Positions 44,961 through 56,343 of a stretch of DNA of 64,000 nucleotides are shown piece by piece. The notes below the pieces were generated by a model. It saw nothing but the letters and a program-made list of their open reading frames with translations. It did not search any database and was not told the DNA's origin. The DNA lies in the NCBI GenBank assembly GCA_034401135.1, contig JAWZSP010000005.1:2418001-2482000 (forward strand), in the 5' to 3' direction. Source of the DNA: Volutella citrinella. Its lineage: Eukaryota; Ascomycota; Sordariomycetes; Hypocreales; Nectriaceae. The position numbers and the translations under genes were made by a program. Position 1 is the first letter of the stretch, and each line of letters starts with the position of its first letter.

Positions 44961-47485
44961 TTATGCCTCTTGCGCTCCTGGAAGAAACCTATCCTCCAGC
45001 CTTGCCTCGACGTTTGCTATCGCGCTATGCAACGCACTTGTGAGATCAACGTGGAATAGCGGGCTATCTAGCCCGTGGATGATGGCACCTCGACGCTGGT
45101 CCTTCTCGGTGTCCGAGAGGGCTGTCTCTTCTTCGCTGCAGCCGTTGTTTGCGGCCGTGCCACCACCTCGAAGCATCTCTAGGTCGCTGAGACGTCGCTC
45201 CTGGCTGCATGCCGACTGCTGAGCATTTCTCCGATTGGAACTCGCGCCTCCAATCTCGGCCACACTGAAGATGGACTTCCACTGTGGCTGAGAGTCGTCC
45301 TCACGGACGCCGGACGGGGTTCCGAAGCCAGCAGAGAGGAGAGCACGCCGAGTCCACTTGTCGTTGATGCAGGCAATGTGCCAATCCACTGCCTCAGGGG
45401 TGGCATATGCATCGAGTTGGTTTCGGATGTCGATGAGTCGTTGTATCGATGTAATGTCGACATCGCTCACAGAACTAAAGTCGAGAATGACCGCCTTTAG
45501 CGTTGGCAACTGGTGGTCTGAGTCAGCGTTGGCTGGTCTTTTCGCCGATTGCCTTGGCCCTGGATCATTCCATGGCCTATCCCCTGGTCGCTCGTAGGCT
45601 CCCGAGGTTGTACGTCGCGTGTGAGCTTGGATAAAATCCATGAAGTGGTCCAGCGCTGAGTTGGCGTTGGGATAGTTGAATCCCCGAGAGAAACGGTAGA
45701 TGAAGATACCGGGGTATGGGTGATCGACCTCGACGTCAGGATTCGACCCGTCGCCGTGGTCAAGGGGCAAGAAGACATTCCGCCCCGAAGTGCCGGTGCC
45801 GTCAAATGTACCATATTCTCCTACAATATCGCGATGATCATCCCCGATGACGTGGTCGTCGACTACGGAATGGACTCTGACTCGTCCAAGAAACTGACCC
45901 TGAGACTTGAGCGTCCTGTAGAAGAAGGCCATCGCAGATAGGAAGACGGTCGTGTATAGACCGTCCTCGATTTGGGAGAAGAAGCTGACCAAAACGCCGG
46001 TGAAGAAGATGTAAACCTCCAACGGAGATACTTGCCAAAATTGATAGATGGTATTGGGTGGCGTGATGAGATCCCCGACAGCATGAATGATGACGGCCGC
46101 CAGAGTGGCGCTCGGAATGAAGAAGAAGACGCCCGTGAGGAAGTATGTGGCAAGCAGAACCACGAACGCTGTGATGATGCCTGCGGCCGGCGTTCGTACT
46201 CCAGCCTTGGACTGGATCGCGGTACGGCTGAAGGAACCCGTGGAAGGGTAGGCCCCTACAAGTGGGCCGATGATATTGGTCATGCCAATGGCAACCATTT
46301 CTTGTGACGGGTCAATGTTGTAATTGTTGACTCTGCCAAATGACTTGGCGATGGCAATGTGCTCCACCAGCAAGACAATCACGGTTGCTGGCAGGTAGGA
46401 GCTGAAGCCGGACACGAGGTCTGGCGATAGGGTGGGTAGTTCGATGTTTCGGAACCCTGGAGGAGTAAACCATTAGCCCAAGTCTCTCTGCAAGACGTGG
46501 TTTGTGCCAAACAAGGAAACTCACCCCTTGGTATTGTCCCCAGGATGCGGAATAAGGGGTCGTCCCGTCTGTCCGCATTGACAGCCCAGCTGATCATGGT
46601 GTAGACGATTATTACGAAGACGGTCCGCATCGTACTGAGGAAAAAGAAGACGCGCTTCTGTCTTGGGTAGCGTTCTGCGGCATCTGCCAGCATCGCCCTG
46701 ATCGCGTAGAGGAGCACCAAAGAAGAGATGCCCACGGTGGCATCGGTCTGAATCTCATTGAGGTGCGTCACAGTATTCAAAATGACCTTGTACGGCGACT
46801 CGCGGTTGGAGAAGCTGCTGAGGCCCAGGAGCGCCGGAACCTGACTGGCGCAGATGGTAATCGCAGAGCCGGTCATGAAGGCGGACAGGGCCGTTATGGA
46901 GATGACATCGACGATCCAGCCACAGCGTACGAGGCCGATGAGGAGGACGATGGCACCGGCGACAACCGAGAGCGCAGAGGCAATGACATGAGCCGGGGTA
47001 TCATTGCCAGAGGCGTGGAGGTCTTGGACAACGTTGCCGACAACGGTTGACAGGACAGCAACAGGCCCGATGGATATGTCCTTGGAAGTTCCAAAGATCC
47101 AGTACATCAAGACGCCGATGAATGACGAGTATAGGCCGAACTGGGGCTCGACCTTTGCTAACAGAGCGTAGGCCATTCCCTGAGGAACGACAACAAGGCC
47201 GGTGGTGATGCCGGCTACAACATCGCCCACGAACCATTGCGAGTTGTAGTGGCCGATCCATGACATGAAGGGGAAGAGGGAGCGTCGATACTCGAGCACA
47301 TCCTCGCGAGACGGCACTTGCTCACTCAACCAGTTGAAGGAGGTGGGCGGGCTCTCGAAGGAGATGTGGCTTGACGCCGGAAGGAGATGGTCTGTATCCG
47401 TCGTATCTGTCGGGGATGCAGTGTAGCCGTTGTCAATGTCGATGTTGAAGAGTCTGGCGAGACTGCGGACCATCGCCGAGGCCAT
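44961..47485 (-). CDS. SulP/SLC26 family anion transporter, sulfate-permease-like
   Basis: Two exons (complement): 46525-47485 and 44961-46456; 2457 nt, 818 residues. The transmembrane domain starts near residue 80 (GDVVAGITTGLVVVPQGMAY, the SulP signature) and has about 10-14 hydrophobic segments up to residue 520. Conserved pieces are YSSFIGVLMYWIFGTSKDIS, AIAKSFGRVNNYNIDPSQEM, TNIIGPLVGAYPSTGSFSRT and AGVRTPAAGI. A cytosolic STAS domain follows (about 570-720), with LKAVILDFSSVSDVDITSIQ, interrupted by a variable Ser/Pro/Arg loop. The tail is acidic and disordered. The family imports sulfate or related anions across the plasma membrane; this member's substrate is inferred. The 68-nt intron splits a Gly codon. 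A TTG upstream of 47485 is not used. Confidence 0.93.
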
Positions 47486-49370
47486 CCTTGATATGACTAG
47501 CAGCAAACGGGGAGGACGGCCCTTGTCATGAATGTTCGCGGGGGACTAAGCGATGCCGTTGTGCATGAATGGTACGCTATGCAGGTACTATCCAGCTTCG
47601 CGATAAGCACAGTGACAGTGAAGGCTATTATTGTCGAGCCCGGCAGCGAAGTGTACCCGCGGCGTCGTAAGCAGTTGCTGCTGGGAGGATGGAAAGTGTG
47701 TCTGAACTCATGAACTTGGATCTGGAAGCAAGACAACACCGCCCGGTCCGGGTTAATGACAAGACCCACGGTTTTGGCGTTAGTGTTACGGGCTCAGTGG
47801 TACGGGCCGTACGGGATCCTTCATATAATTGAATGGGAGGGAACGTTGGCAGCAGGTCAATCAAAGCAGGTGGATGACCCGTTTCATCAGCTGTCACGCT
47901 GCACTCCGGGTCGTCGGGCACGGCATGCGAGACAAGGATTTATTGGAAAGCGAATGAGAGAAGGGGGTTGATGGATCTAGCGGCCCGGGCGGGTTGGGAT
48001 CTCACGTCACGGCGCGATGGCGAATATCGTGGGGATGAAGGCGTCACCAGGAGGGCCGCCACAGACCAAGCCCATGTGGACCGTGGTGCGAGTAGATGGT
48101 AGGGCGAGCACACAGAGCCTATAGGCCGTGCTGTGGGATCGGCAATACTCGTAAATAAGGAAATGATCCGACTGACTCCTCAAGATCTGGTAATTACATC
48201 ACACGGAAACGGAGTGTCTGGATCGGAAACCTCGTCCTTGGCAACGGCCGGTCCGTCGCATCAGCAACCTCGGAGTTCTTGCGGGGAAACATGATGTCTT
48301 TTCCTGACCAAAGTGGAGGCTAGATCAGATGGCGTCTGACTGTGTGCGCCTGGACGGCTGTGGCCGCCCTTTGCGAAGAAATGCGTGGTCGGTGGTGGCA
48401 GATGATGAAGAAGGAGGAAGAGCCGCGATGTCGCAATCGCCGCGTTGCCGCTTGGAGTTTGGCGCCTTCGGGTTGCGCTTGGGGGTCAGTGCGCCTCAGG
48501 CCCTCCCGTCAGCAATTGTCTCCGCCAGCATGCTCAGGACTTCATTCCAGTGCCTAAGGCAAGTAGAAATTAGGCCAATGGAGCCCACGTTCATCATGGC
48601 GAATACCCAAACCAGGCAATTTATCATTTCTGACGACTGCTGCCCTTTGCTCCATCCGACCAATGTCGGCCCGCTGCGCTCCAAGAATAGAACACACTCG
48701 GCCGGTTTGGTGCGCCTGGGTCTCCATGGGCCATGAGTTCATGACCATTGACCACACTCGTGGCCGCTCATGACGACCCTTGGCTTCCCTGCCAGGTACC
48801 TACCTCATGAGGGCTACCACTCGCTGCCAGTCTTCCATGGCTTCCGTCTAAGCGCCCACTGCCAACACAGCTGAAGAACAGTAGAAACGCTGCATTTCCT
48901 CATATGACTGGCCGAAACCAAGGTACCTATACCTCCTTTGCGCATTAGGTAGGAGACTGAAGCGGGAGGACTGGCTCCATTGGATCAATGACTGCGAGCT
49001 ACGAGCCGCTGAATGTGACATCCCTCCATACGCAGGCTCGATGCACCTCTCAGGAGACCAATCCAAATCCAACAAAAATCCAACAAAAATCCAATTGTTA
49101 AATATAAACCAATTATTAAATATGAAAATGGTGTGCGCAGGCATGGTGTCGCCGAGGCTGCTGCCCTCTCCTCTGCCAGGGCAGGGTCCCCCAAGGCGCA
49201 AAACCGCCAGCAATGGGTCGATTTCGGCGCCAGAAATTTCATAGATTCGCGACGTCAGCCCACCTCGGGCCCTCGCTCGCACTTTTCTCCCCAACTCCCG
49301 CTCTCCGCCCACACAATCCCGTTCCGCCTCGACAATCCGCGGGAACCCAATTGAATTGGCGTACCACAAG
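47486..49370. other. Divergent spacer of 1.9 kb
   Basis: Holds the promoters of the SulP gene (-) and the Tpa1-like gene (+). A frame of 135 codons at 48329-48736 (+) is not protein-like. An AT-rich repeat cluster lies at 49065-49128. Confidence 0.55.
49065..49128 (+). repeat. AT-rich tandem repeats upstream of the Tpa1-like gene
   Basis: An 11-nt unit, AAATCCAACAA, occurs twice exactly and a third time in part (49065-49097). An 18-nt unit follows in two imperfect copies, AATTGTTAAATATAAACC and AATTATTAAATATGAAAA (49093-49128). The block is 240-310 bp before the start codon and is much richer in A/T than its surroundings. Confidence 0.75.
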
Positions 49371-51441
49371 ATGAAGAGAAAGGCAGAGACCAACGGCGGC
49401 GCCTCGGCCGCTGCCTCCAAGAAGGCCAAGCCTTGTAAGATGCCCCAATCCGAATCTCAATTCCAATCCCAACGCCCACCGCCTTCATGCGCTTGGATCA
49501 CCAAAGCTAACACTGCCTCTTCTTCCTCGCCCACCAGCCCTGAGCCCAGAGATTGCCAAGGAGCGCTTCCGCGACGGCCTCTTTGACCAGAAGGTCCTCG
49601 ACTCCTACACTAGCCAGTACGCCGAGTCTGCGCCCTACAAGCACGCCGTCATCGACGGCCTCGTCAACGACGACCTCCTGCGCGCCGTCCGCAGCGAGAT
49701 CAGAGCAAACGTCGAATTCACACCCAAGGAGACCGACATCTACAAGATCCACCAGTCTGGCGATCTGGCCAACCTCGACGGCCTCGACGACGAGTCCCTC
49801 TCCAAGCTCCCCTCCCTGCTCAAGCTCCGAGATGCCATCTACTCCCAGAGCTTCCGCGACTACCTCTCCCACATCACCGGCTGCGGGCCCTTGAGCGGTC
49901 GCAAGAGGGATCTCGCCATCAACATCTACACCCCGGGCTGCTTCCTGCTCTGCCACGACGACGTCATTGGCAGCCGCCGCGTGAGCTACATCCTCTACCT
50001 CGTCGACCCAGACACGCCCTGGAAGCCCGAGTGGGGAGGCGCCCTGCGCCTCTTCCCCATCCAGGAGATCAAGGACAAGGACGGCGAGGTCGCCAGGACG
50101 CCGCTCCCCGATGTGACCAAGGTCATCCCCCCGGCCTGGAACCAGCTCAGCTTCTTCGCCGTCCAGCCTGGCGAGAGCTTCCACGACGTGGAGGAGGTGT
50201 ACCGTGCCGAATCCAAGGAGCAGCTGGAAAAGGATGGCGGCCGCGTCCGCATGGCCATCAGCGGATGGTTCCACATTCCCCAGGAGGGAGAAGATGGCTA
50301 CATCGAGGGCGAGGAGGAGCGGAACGCCCAGAACAGCGGGCTGATGCAGCTTCAGGGCAACCCTGCCCAGTACGACATGCCCCTGCCCCTGCCCGTCAAG
50401 GTCGACATGCCCCAGCCCGACGGTGAGGGCTTCGACGAGGCCGACCTCGAGTTCCTTCTCAAGTACATCTCCCCCAACTTCCTCACCCCCGACGTCCTCG
50501 CTCAGGTCGCGGAGCACTTTGAGGAGAACTCGAGCATCACGCTCGACAGCATCCTGAGCGCAAAGTTCTCCGAGAAGCTGCGCGCATACATCGAGGCCGA
50601 GGAGAAGAAGCCTGCCCCTGTCGACACGGCGGTCATCGAGAAGACGACCCCCTGGAGGGTCTCCAAGCCTCCCCACAAGCACCGCTATCTCTACCAGCAA
50701 CCCAGTGGCCCCGACCAGCTGCGCACCTCGCAGGAAGAGTCTCCCATCACTGAGCTCCTCGATACCTTCCTGCCCAGTCGCCAGTTCCGCCAGTGGCTGC
50801 AGATTGCAACCAACTGCAAGATTGAGACGCACGATCTCGTAGCCCGCCGCTTCCGCCGAGGCGAAGACTACACCCTCGCCACCGGCCACGAGGGCAAGGC
50901 CCGCCTTGAGATTAACCTGGGGCTCACGCCTACCCCGGACTGGGGCGATGAGGAAGATGAGGAGGATGACGACGAAGAGGCCGATGCTGATGCTGACGGA
51001 GAGGACGATGGTGCCAAGGGCAAGGGCAAGGGCAAGGCCGTAGAGGAGCCTAAGGCCAAGGCCAAGGCCGCCCCTAAAGAGACCGAGGATGTCGGTGGCC
51101 ACGAGGTCTACATGGCCGGCGACGGCGACGCTGACGAGGATGCTGCCGTGTACAAGACCACCAGCGACGAGGACAACATCCTCTTCTTCCAGGCCGCCTC
51201 CTGGAACAAAATGACAGTCGTCCTGCGCGACAGCGACACCCTCAAGTTTGTAAAGTACGTCAGCCGTAGCGCCAAGGGCGATCGCTGGGACATCTCTGGA
51301 GCCTTTGATGTGGAGGAGCAGGAGGGTGGCGATGATGACGCTGATGACGACAACGGCGAGGGCCCCGCGGGGATCTCGGATGATGATGAAGAGTTTAATG
51401 GCTTCGACGACGACAACGACGACGAGAGCGAGTCCGATTAA
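49371..51441 (+). CDS. Prolyl 3,4-dihydroxylase, Tpa1/Ofd1 family
   Basis: Two exons: 49371-49434 and 49538-51441; 1968 nt, 655 residues, close to yeast Tpa1 (644). Exon 1 carries a basic nuclear-type signal (MKRKAETNG, then SKKAKP). The catalytic 2-oxoglutarate/Fe(II) domain has iron ligands His161 and Asp163 (LLCHDDVIGSRRVSYILYLV) and His237 (GESFHDVEEVY), and 2-oxoglutarate Arg259 (RVRMAISGWFHIP). The C-terminal double-stranded helix domain follows from about residue 300 (LEFLLKYISPNFLTPDVLAQ). Tpa1 and OGFOD1 hydroxylate a proline of ribosomal protein uS12; fission yeast Ofd1 also links oxygen to Sre1 turnover. Long acidic tracts and a Gly-Lys repeat near residues 490-520 are insertions relative to yeast. 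The 103-nt intron starts GTAAGA and ends CACCAG. Confidence 0.95.
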
Positions 51442-51932
51442 GTAGATCCTTAGACTAGAAAAGTTTTGGCCGAGTCATTTAGCATGCTGAAATATTTGAA
51501 CGAATTGTCTCTTTGCAACTATGCCTATCTACTTGGTTGTTGCTGTCCTTGCTTCGCTGGTCTTGTTGAATATGTACAAGGCTCGTTTTCATGAACTGGG
51601 TATATGTACTGGGTATATGTTCTCGGGGTAGATAGGCTGCCTTAAGCACAGCGCAGCTGGTTAGCGACGGGATGAGGCAACTAAAATGAGTTGCAGTCAT
51701 CTAGAAGTCGGCCCTGGACGGCCGGCGCGCCACTTGCGCGTTGGAACAGGTGTGACTGCACCTATCCTCATCATCAGCGCCTGCCCTATCCCATGCCTCT
51801 GCAGAAAGCGAAAGGCATGTGACCGAGGGAGGGGGTTCTGGTAGATGAGGTTGTGCTCGGTCTGGGCTCCCATGGATAACCCATGGTAGCCACTGCAGCC
51901 TTGAGTGTGTTGTAGCCGGCAAATATGGCCGC
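51442..51932. other. Convergent spacer
   Basis: Holds the 3' ends of the Tpa1-like gene (+) and the next gene (-). No gene is recognised. Confidence 0.5.
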
Positions 51933-53114
51933 TCAGGCTGGGTTCAGGTTTCCATCCGTTGATCCGGCGGCCTCGTCAATCATTTGCCACGTCTTCTTGA
52001 ATTCAGGCGTCTCTGTACATGTTCCCGCCTTGGTCAGGTAGCCGAGCGTGTCCTTTTTCAGCAACGCCAGCCACAGGACCGTCCGGAAAGGGGCGCGTGA
52101 AGTTTCTAGCCTTGCAGAGTTCAGCAGCTCGCGGATGCGCTCAACGTTGCTGAGGAATTGGAGCGCCAGCTGAGGGCTGGGATGAATGGGGTGGTATAGG
52201 TGAAGATGCGCGCACTCCATCTCCATCGGATTCGGTAGAAGCTTGGCCGTGGCAATGTGTGAATCGAAGAGACTCTCCGAGGGGGCGATATGATCGGATG
52301 CGTGACCAGTAGAGTACCATGAGATCTTTCTCCAAGAATAGACCAAAAGCCGCGACAGGATTGGGCTGTCTCGAAACAGGTCTTGCGTCCTCAGGAGGAT
52401 TGAAATGGCGGCGTCGAGATCCTGCTTCTCTCCATGCCTGACAATGACTAATGCAGAAAGAAGATTAGATGCCCGTTGAAAAGAAGCAGCATCACCATGG
52501 ATCTCGTGGTTCCGGACAAGTCGCTTCAGCCAGCCCCAGTAGAGTCCATCCATTCCTTCCCGTTTCAAAAAGGGCGCCAGCGCGTCGATGAAATTTTTAT
52601 CGCTTAAGAATGACAGATCCTTTCCAAATCCCGACATCTCAATCCAGTGAGTAACGCTTACAGAAACATTGGTTTCCGATGGCTGACCTCTCCTCTCATG
52701 GGCCTGGACCTGTCTCCACTTGGCCAACAGACAACCCGTGGCCGCCCGCATGGTCATCAGGCCACGAGCCACGGCGCGATCGAAGACCTCCATCGGGTCC
52801 GTCTCTTTGAGATGCTGAGGCGCTGCAAATTGTGCCACAATGGTGGGCTTGCCGTAGCTAAACAGAGGGTTCGAGAGGAGGCTGTTCAGATGCTGGTTGG
52901 CAGCAGATTGCCGACTGGGTTCCGAGGAGGGAGCATCGTGCCTCGCGCTGCCATTTTTGCGTGGACTAGGTCCGTATTCTTGATCTAGTTGTTTTCGGAA
53001 GGACGCCTTGACGCCATCGAGAATTTTCTGAGACTGTTGTTTCGACAGAGGGAGTGGTTCGTGATAGCCCGCGAAGAGGTTCTTCAGCGATTGGGCCGAC
53101 TTTGTCGTGAACAT
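51933..53114 (-). CDS. Unrecognised helical protein, possible mitochondrial targeting
   Basis: A single exon of 1182 nt, 393 residues. I do not recognise a family. The N-terminus MFTTKSAQSLKNLFAGYHEP has basic and hydrophobic residues with no acidic ones until Glu19, which fits a mitochondrial presequence weakly. The body is helical, with segments such as MEVFDRAVARGLMTMRAATG and LDAAISILLRTQDLFRDSPI suggesting repeated helical hairpins of the PPR/TPR type, though no clear repeat unit was counted. The frame stays open upstream to a non-AUG start at 53348, but that part is low complexity and probably leader. It shares an 804-bp divergent promoter with the ABCF gene. A role in organelle RNA or translation is only a guess. 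Confidence 0.75.
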   Translation of the reverse strand: MFTTKSAQSLKNLFAGYHEPLPLSKQQSQKILDGVKASFRKQLDQEYGPSPRKNGSARHDAPSSEPSRQSAANQHLNSLLSNPLFSYGKPTIVAQFAAPQHLKETDPMEVFDRAVARGLMTMRAATGCLLAKWRQVQAHERRGQPSETNVSVSVTHWIEMSGFGKDLSFLSDKNFIDALAPFLKREGMDGLYWGWLKRLVRNHEIHGDAASFQRASNLLSALVIVRHGEKQDLDAAISILLRTQDLFRDSPILSRLLVYSWRKISWYSTGHASDHIAPSESLFDSHIATAKLLPNPMEMECAHLHLYHPIHPSPQLALQFLSNVERIRELLNSARLETSRAPFRTVLWLALLKKDTLGYLTKAGTCTETPEFKKTWQMIDEAAGSTDGNLNPA

Positions 53115-53918
53115 GGCGACGGCTTTGTGCTGGCTAGGCGGTGGTAGAGCGGTATGGCAGCCAAACCAGAGAAATTGAGGAGTGCTTCGTGTTGACTGAC
53201 GTTGATTGACGTACGTTGACTGATGCGGCCTGACTGTGATGTGGATGGCCGCTTCGGTGGTGGGTGAGTGATGGCATCGTTCGATGGGCTTTGGGCGGGT
53301 GGTGATTGGTCTACAGTCAGGTGACCCCCCACCCTGGCTTATCGACAACCTCCAGAAGCCATTGCTACTAGTGGGAGAGTATGTACTACTCTCCTAGTAA
53401 TCAATACTACAACAACCAATGTCAGACTATTTAGGCTTGAAATTGAATACTACTGATGGGCAGCATTGGTCCAAGTGTTGTGCACCATGATTGGGCTTGA
53501 ATGCAGACGCCGCCTTGTGACTGTGCTTCCCTCAATTCCTGAGTGGAACGAGCAGCTGGACTGCTCTTGCGTTTTTTTGTGTACATGAGCATGCCCCTCT
53601 ATGGTCATTGGATGATGCCGGATTTACTAAGGCAAGACAAGCCAGCCGGTTAAGCCTGTCGATCTGGGTGCTCCCATCCAAGCTTGAGTCACCTCATCGG
53701 CGTGTGACTCAATTCCAGCCCCTGGCCAGCCGCATTGGACTGACCTGCAGCTATTTGGGGCCCTTGGTTCCCACTGTAAATCCTCCATGATCCCCAGTCC
53801 CAGCCGACAACGCAGTATTGTACCTGATCCACGCTGTGCTGTCTGGCTTACCCCAGTCCATCCGAACATACCCCTCCCGCCCAACAACAGCCAACGACTT
53901 ACTAGTATTGCCCCCACC
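53115..53918. promoter_or_regulatory. Divergent promoter with a bulged hairpin
   Basis: Holds promoters for the unrecognised protein (-) and the ABCF gene (+). An inverted repeat lies at 53367-53398. No gene is recognised. Confidence 0.5.
53367..53398. repeat. Inverted repeat ACTAG-GAGAGTA
   Basis: ACTAG (53367-53371) plus GAGAGTA (53375-53381) pair with TACTCTC and CTAGT (53387-53398). A TGG bulge sits in the left arm and the loop is 5 nt. It is in the divergent promoter. Confidence 0.7.
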
Positions 53919-56343
53919 ATGACGTCGATGGCCTCAGAATCCGTTGCAACCATTCTGTGTACTTCGAAACAAACGCGTTTTCATATCGACTCGCCCAACT
54001 ATCGCGAGGTAGACGCAGCCACTCGCTGAATTTGCCCATTTACTGACACCGTAGATAGCTCGACGTCGAAGGCCTATTTATTACCGTCACCTCTGGTGAG
54101 AAAGGCGCCACAAAGGCAAAGGGCAAATCGAAGGCAGATGGAATAGAAATACTCAACAACGCCAAGCTGCGTCTGAAAGAAGGCCAGCGGTATGCGCTCG
54201 TCGGACGCAATGGCACCGGCAAATCAAGTGAGCATATCTGCCTCTTCGTCCGCATTGGACTTCTTATCGTTGGTCTAACTCGCAAACAGCGCTTCTCAAG
54301 GCCATCGCCGAGAAGCTCATTCCTGGCATCCCCGAAGGAACCCGAGTTGCACTGCTTCAACAAACCAAAATTGTTGATCAAGACTCAGATTCGGGCCCCA
54401 ATGCGTCCAAAACCGATGGTGGTGCGTCCGTCCTGGAGGAGGTGATTGAGCGTGCAACAGCGAAACAGGCCGTCGAGCAGGAGATCAAGAGTAAACTCCC
54501 TACGGCCTGATTGGTCTCTCATTCCGTTCTAGCTGATGCATATGTAGTCTTGGCCGATGGAGTCAACTCTGCGGATTCATATGCCCCGATCCGAGCCTTG
54601 AGGCAGCTGAAGCACACCAAACACCAGCAACGCCTCTTTCGCCTTGACAAGGATGCCAGGCTGAGGAGTGGTGCTCGAGGCCTACAGGCTCGCAAGGCTT
54701 TGGTGGCGTATGAGAAAGTTGTCAAAGAATCCAGCGAATTGTAAGAGGCATCGAATAATTTGTCTACGTGCTAAGGCTGACAGGGGCCGGTTTCAAGACT
54801 AGAGCAGGCGAACGAGGCCATATCGCCTGAAAGCCTCCAAGAAGAAACGCAGGAAGCCGTCGATATGCTCGCGAACCTTCAGTTGCAAGTCGACCCTGCG
54901 CGGGTCTCCGAGATAGAATCAAAAGCCAGGAAGATCATGGCTGGATTGGGCTTCACTGAGGCATACATGGCAAAGCCGATTGCGAGCCTCTCTGGAGGTT
55001 GGCATATGCGGGCAGCCCTTGCCACTGCTCTTCTTCAGGAGACAGACATCTTGATACTGGACGAACCGACCAACTTCCTTGATCTCTTGGGCATCATTTG
55101 GTTGCAACGCTACCTGCAAGGCCTCGAAGAAACTGATGATGCGCCAACGCTCATTTTAGTTTCCCACGACCGAGACTTCATCACGCTCTGTACCGATCTG
55201 CTCATCCTCAAAGACAAGCAGCTGACTTATTTCCATGGGGATTTACCAACCTTCGAGTCCTCCCAGGCTGAGCGAAAGCTGTGGCTAACCAAGATGAAGG
55301 AGGCCAAGGACAAACAGAAGGCTCACATTGAAAAGTCCATTGCCGCCAACATCAAAGCCGGCAAGGCCAATGACGACACCAACAAGTTGCGTCAGGCAAA
55401 GTCTCGCCAGAAGAAGCTCGATGACCGCTGGGGCCTCGAGGTCAGCGCCAAGGGCGGACGCTTCAAGCTCAATCGTGACTTGGTGGGCTTTCACTTGACA
55501 GCACGGGCCGACATTGACATTCCGCCTGAGGAACGCCCAGTCATCATTGCTCTCCCGGAGCCTACAGACCTTCGGTTTCCAGGCTCACTGATATCTTTAG
55601 AGAAAGCCGCCTTTCGTTACTCGCCACGGTCTCCCCTCATCCTCGAGGATGTCACCCTGTCTGTGAACATGGGCGACCGCATTGGCATCCTGGGCCTCAA
55701 CGGTGCGGGCAAGTCCACCTTGGTCAAGCTCCTCGTCGAGGAATCTCGGCCTACGTCAGGATCCGTCACCACACACCCCCGCCTGAAGCTCGGATACTAC
55801 TCGCAGCATGCTGTCGAGACGCTGCAGGCTCTGGGGCGCGAAGAGCCAGGGCTCACGGCGTTGGCGCTCCTCACCCGCGAAGTTGACGGCGCATTCAACG
55901 AAGGCGAACTCCGTGGTCTTCTGGGTCAGCTTGGCCTTCCAGGCCGCACTGCATCCGACGTGCCACTGGTGAAGCTCTCAGGCGGACAGATCGTGCGCTG
56001 TCAACTAGCGAGGCTACTCTGGAAGCACCCGCACTGCCTGATACTCGACGAAGTCACAACGCATTTGGACTACGAGACAGTGACGGCTCTCCGAGAGGCA
56101 CTGCGAGATTGGGAGGGCGCCGTGATCCTAGTGAGTCACGATCGATGGTTCATGCGCGGCGCTGTAGAGGGTGCTCTAGATGATGACGAAGATGCCGAGG
56201 ACGACGAGGATGAGGAGGAAGGGGGCCTCAGGAGGCGAGACGTGTACCGGCTGAAGGCGGGCAAGCTGGTAAAGTTGGACAACGGGGTGGAGGAATTTGA
56301 GAAAGTGATGGAGAAACGAGCCAAGAAGCTCCTGCAAGGGTGA
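53919..56343 (+). CDS. ABCF-family twin-ATPase (ribosome-associated type)
   Basis: Five exons: 53919-54008, 54059-54227, 54290-54490, 54533-54740 and 54798-56343; 2214 nt, 737 residues. It has two ATP-binding cassettes and no membrane segments, so it is an ABCF protein and not a transporter. Site 1 has Walker A GRNGTGKST (79-87), signature LSGGW (about 287) and Walker B ILILDEPTNFLD. Site 2 has GLNGAGKST (522-530), LSGGQ (about 616) and CLILDEVTTHLD, where the usual Pro and Asn are replaced by Val and Thr but the catalytic Glu remains. A charged helical linker (about 390-450) joins them, as in translation factors of this family. An acidic run (DDDEDAEDDEDEEE) lies near the C-terminus. Intron 3 is only 42 nt. 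The closest known role is ribosome biogenesis or translation (Arb1/Gcn20 kin); the exact orthology is open. Confidence 0.9.

Noticed and set aside
49507..51102. 531-codon open frame on the minus strand
   Set aside because: It lies fully antisense to the Tpa1-like catalytic gene and is Leu/Gly/Val-rich, as expected from GC-biased codons read backwards. No domain is visible.
53115..53348. Upstream extension of the unrecognised 393-residue protein
   Set aside because: Needs a non-AUG start and adds low-complexity sequence; the ATG at 53114 is preferred.
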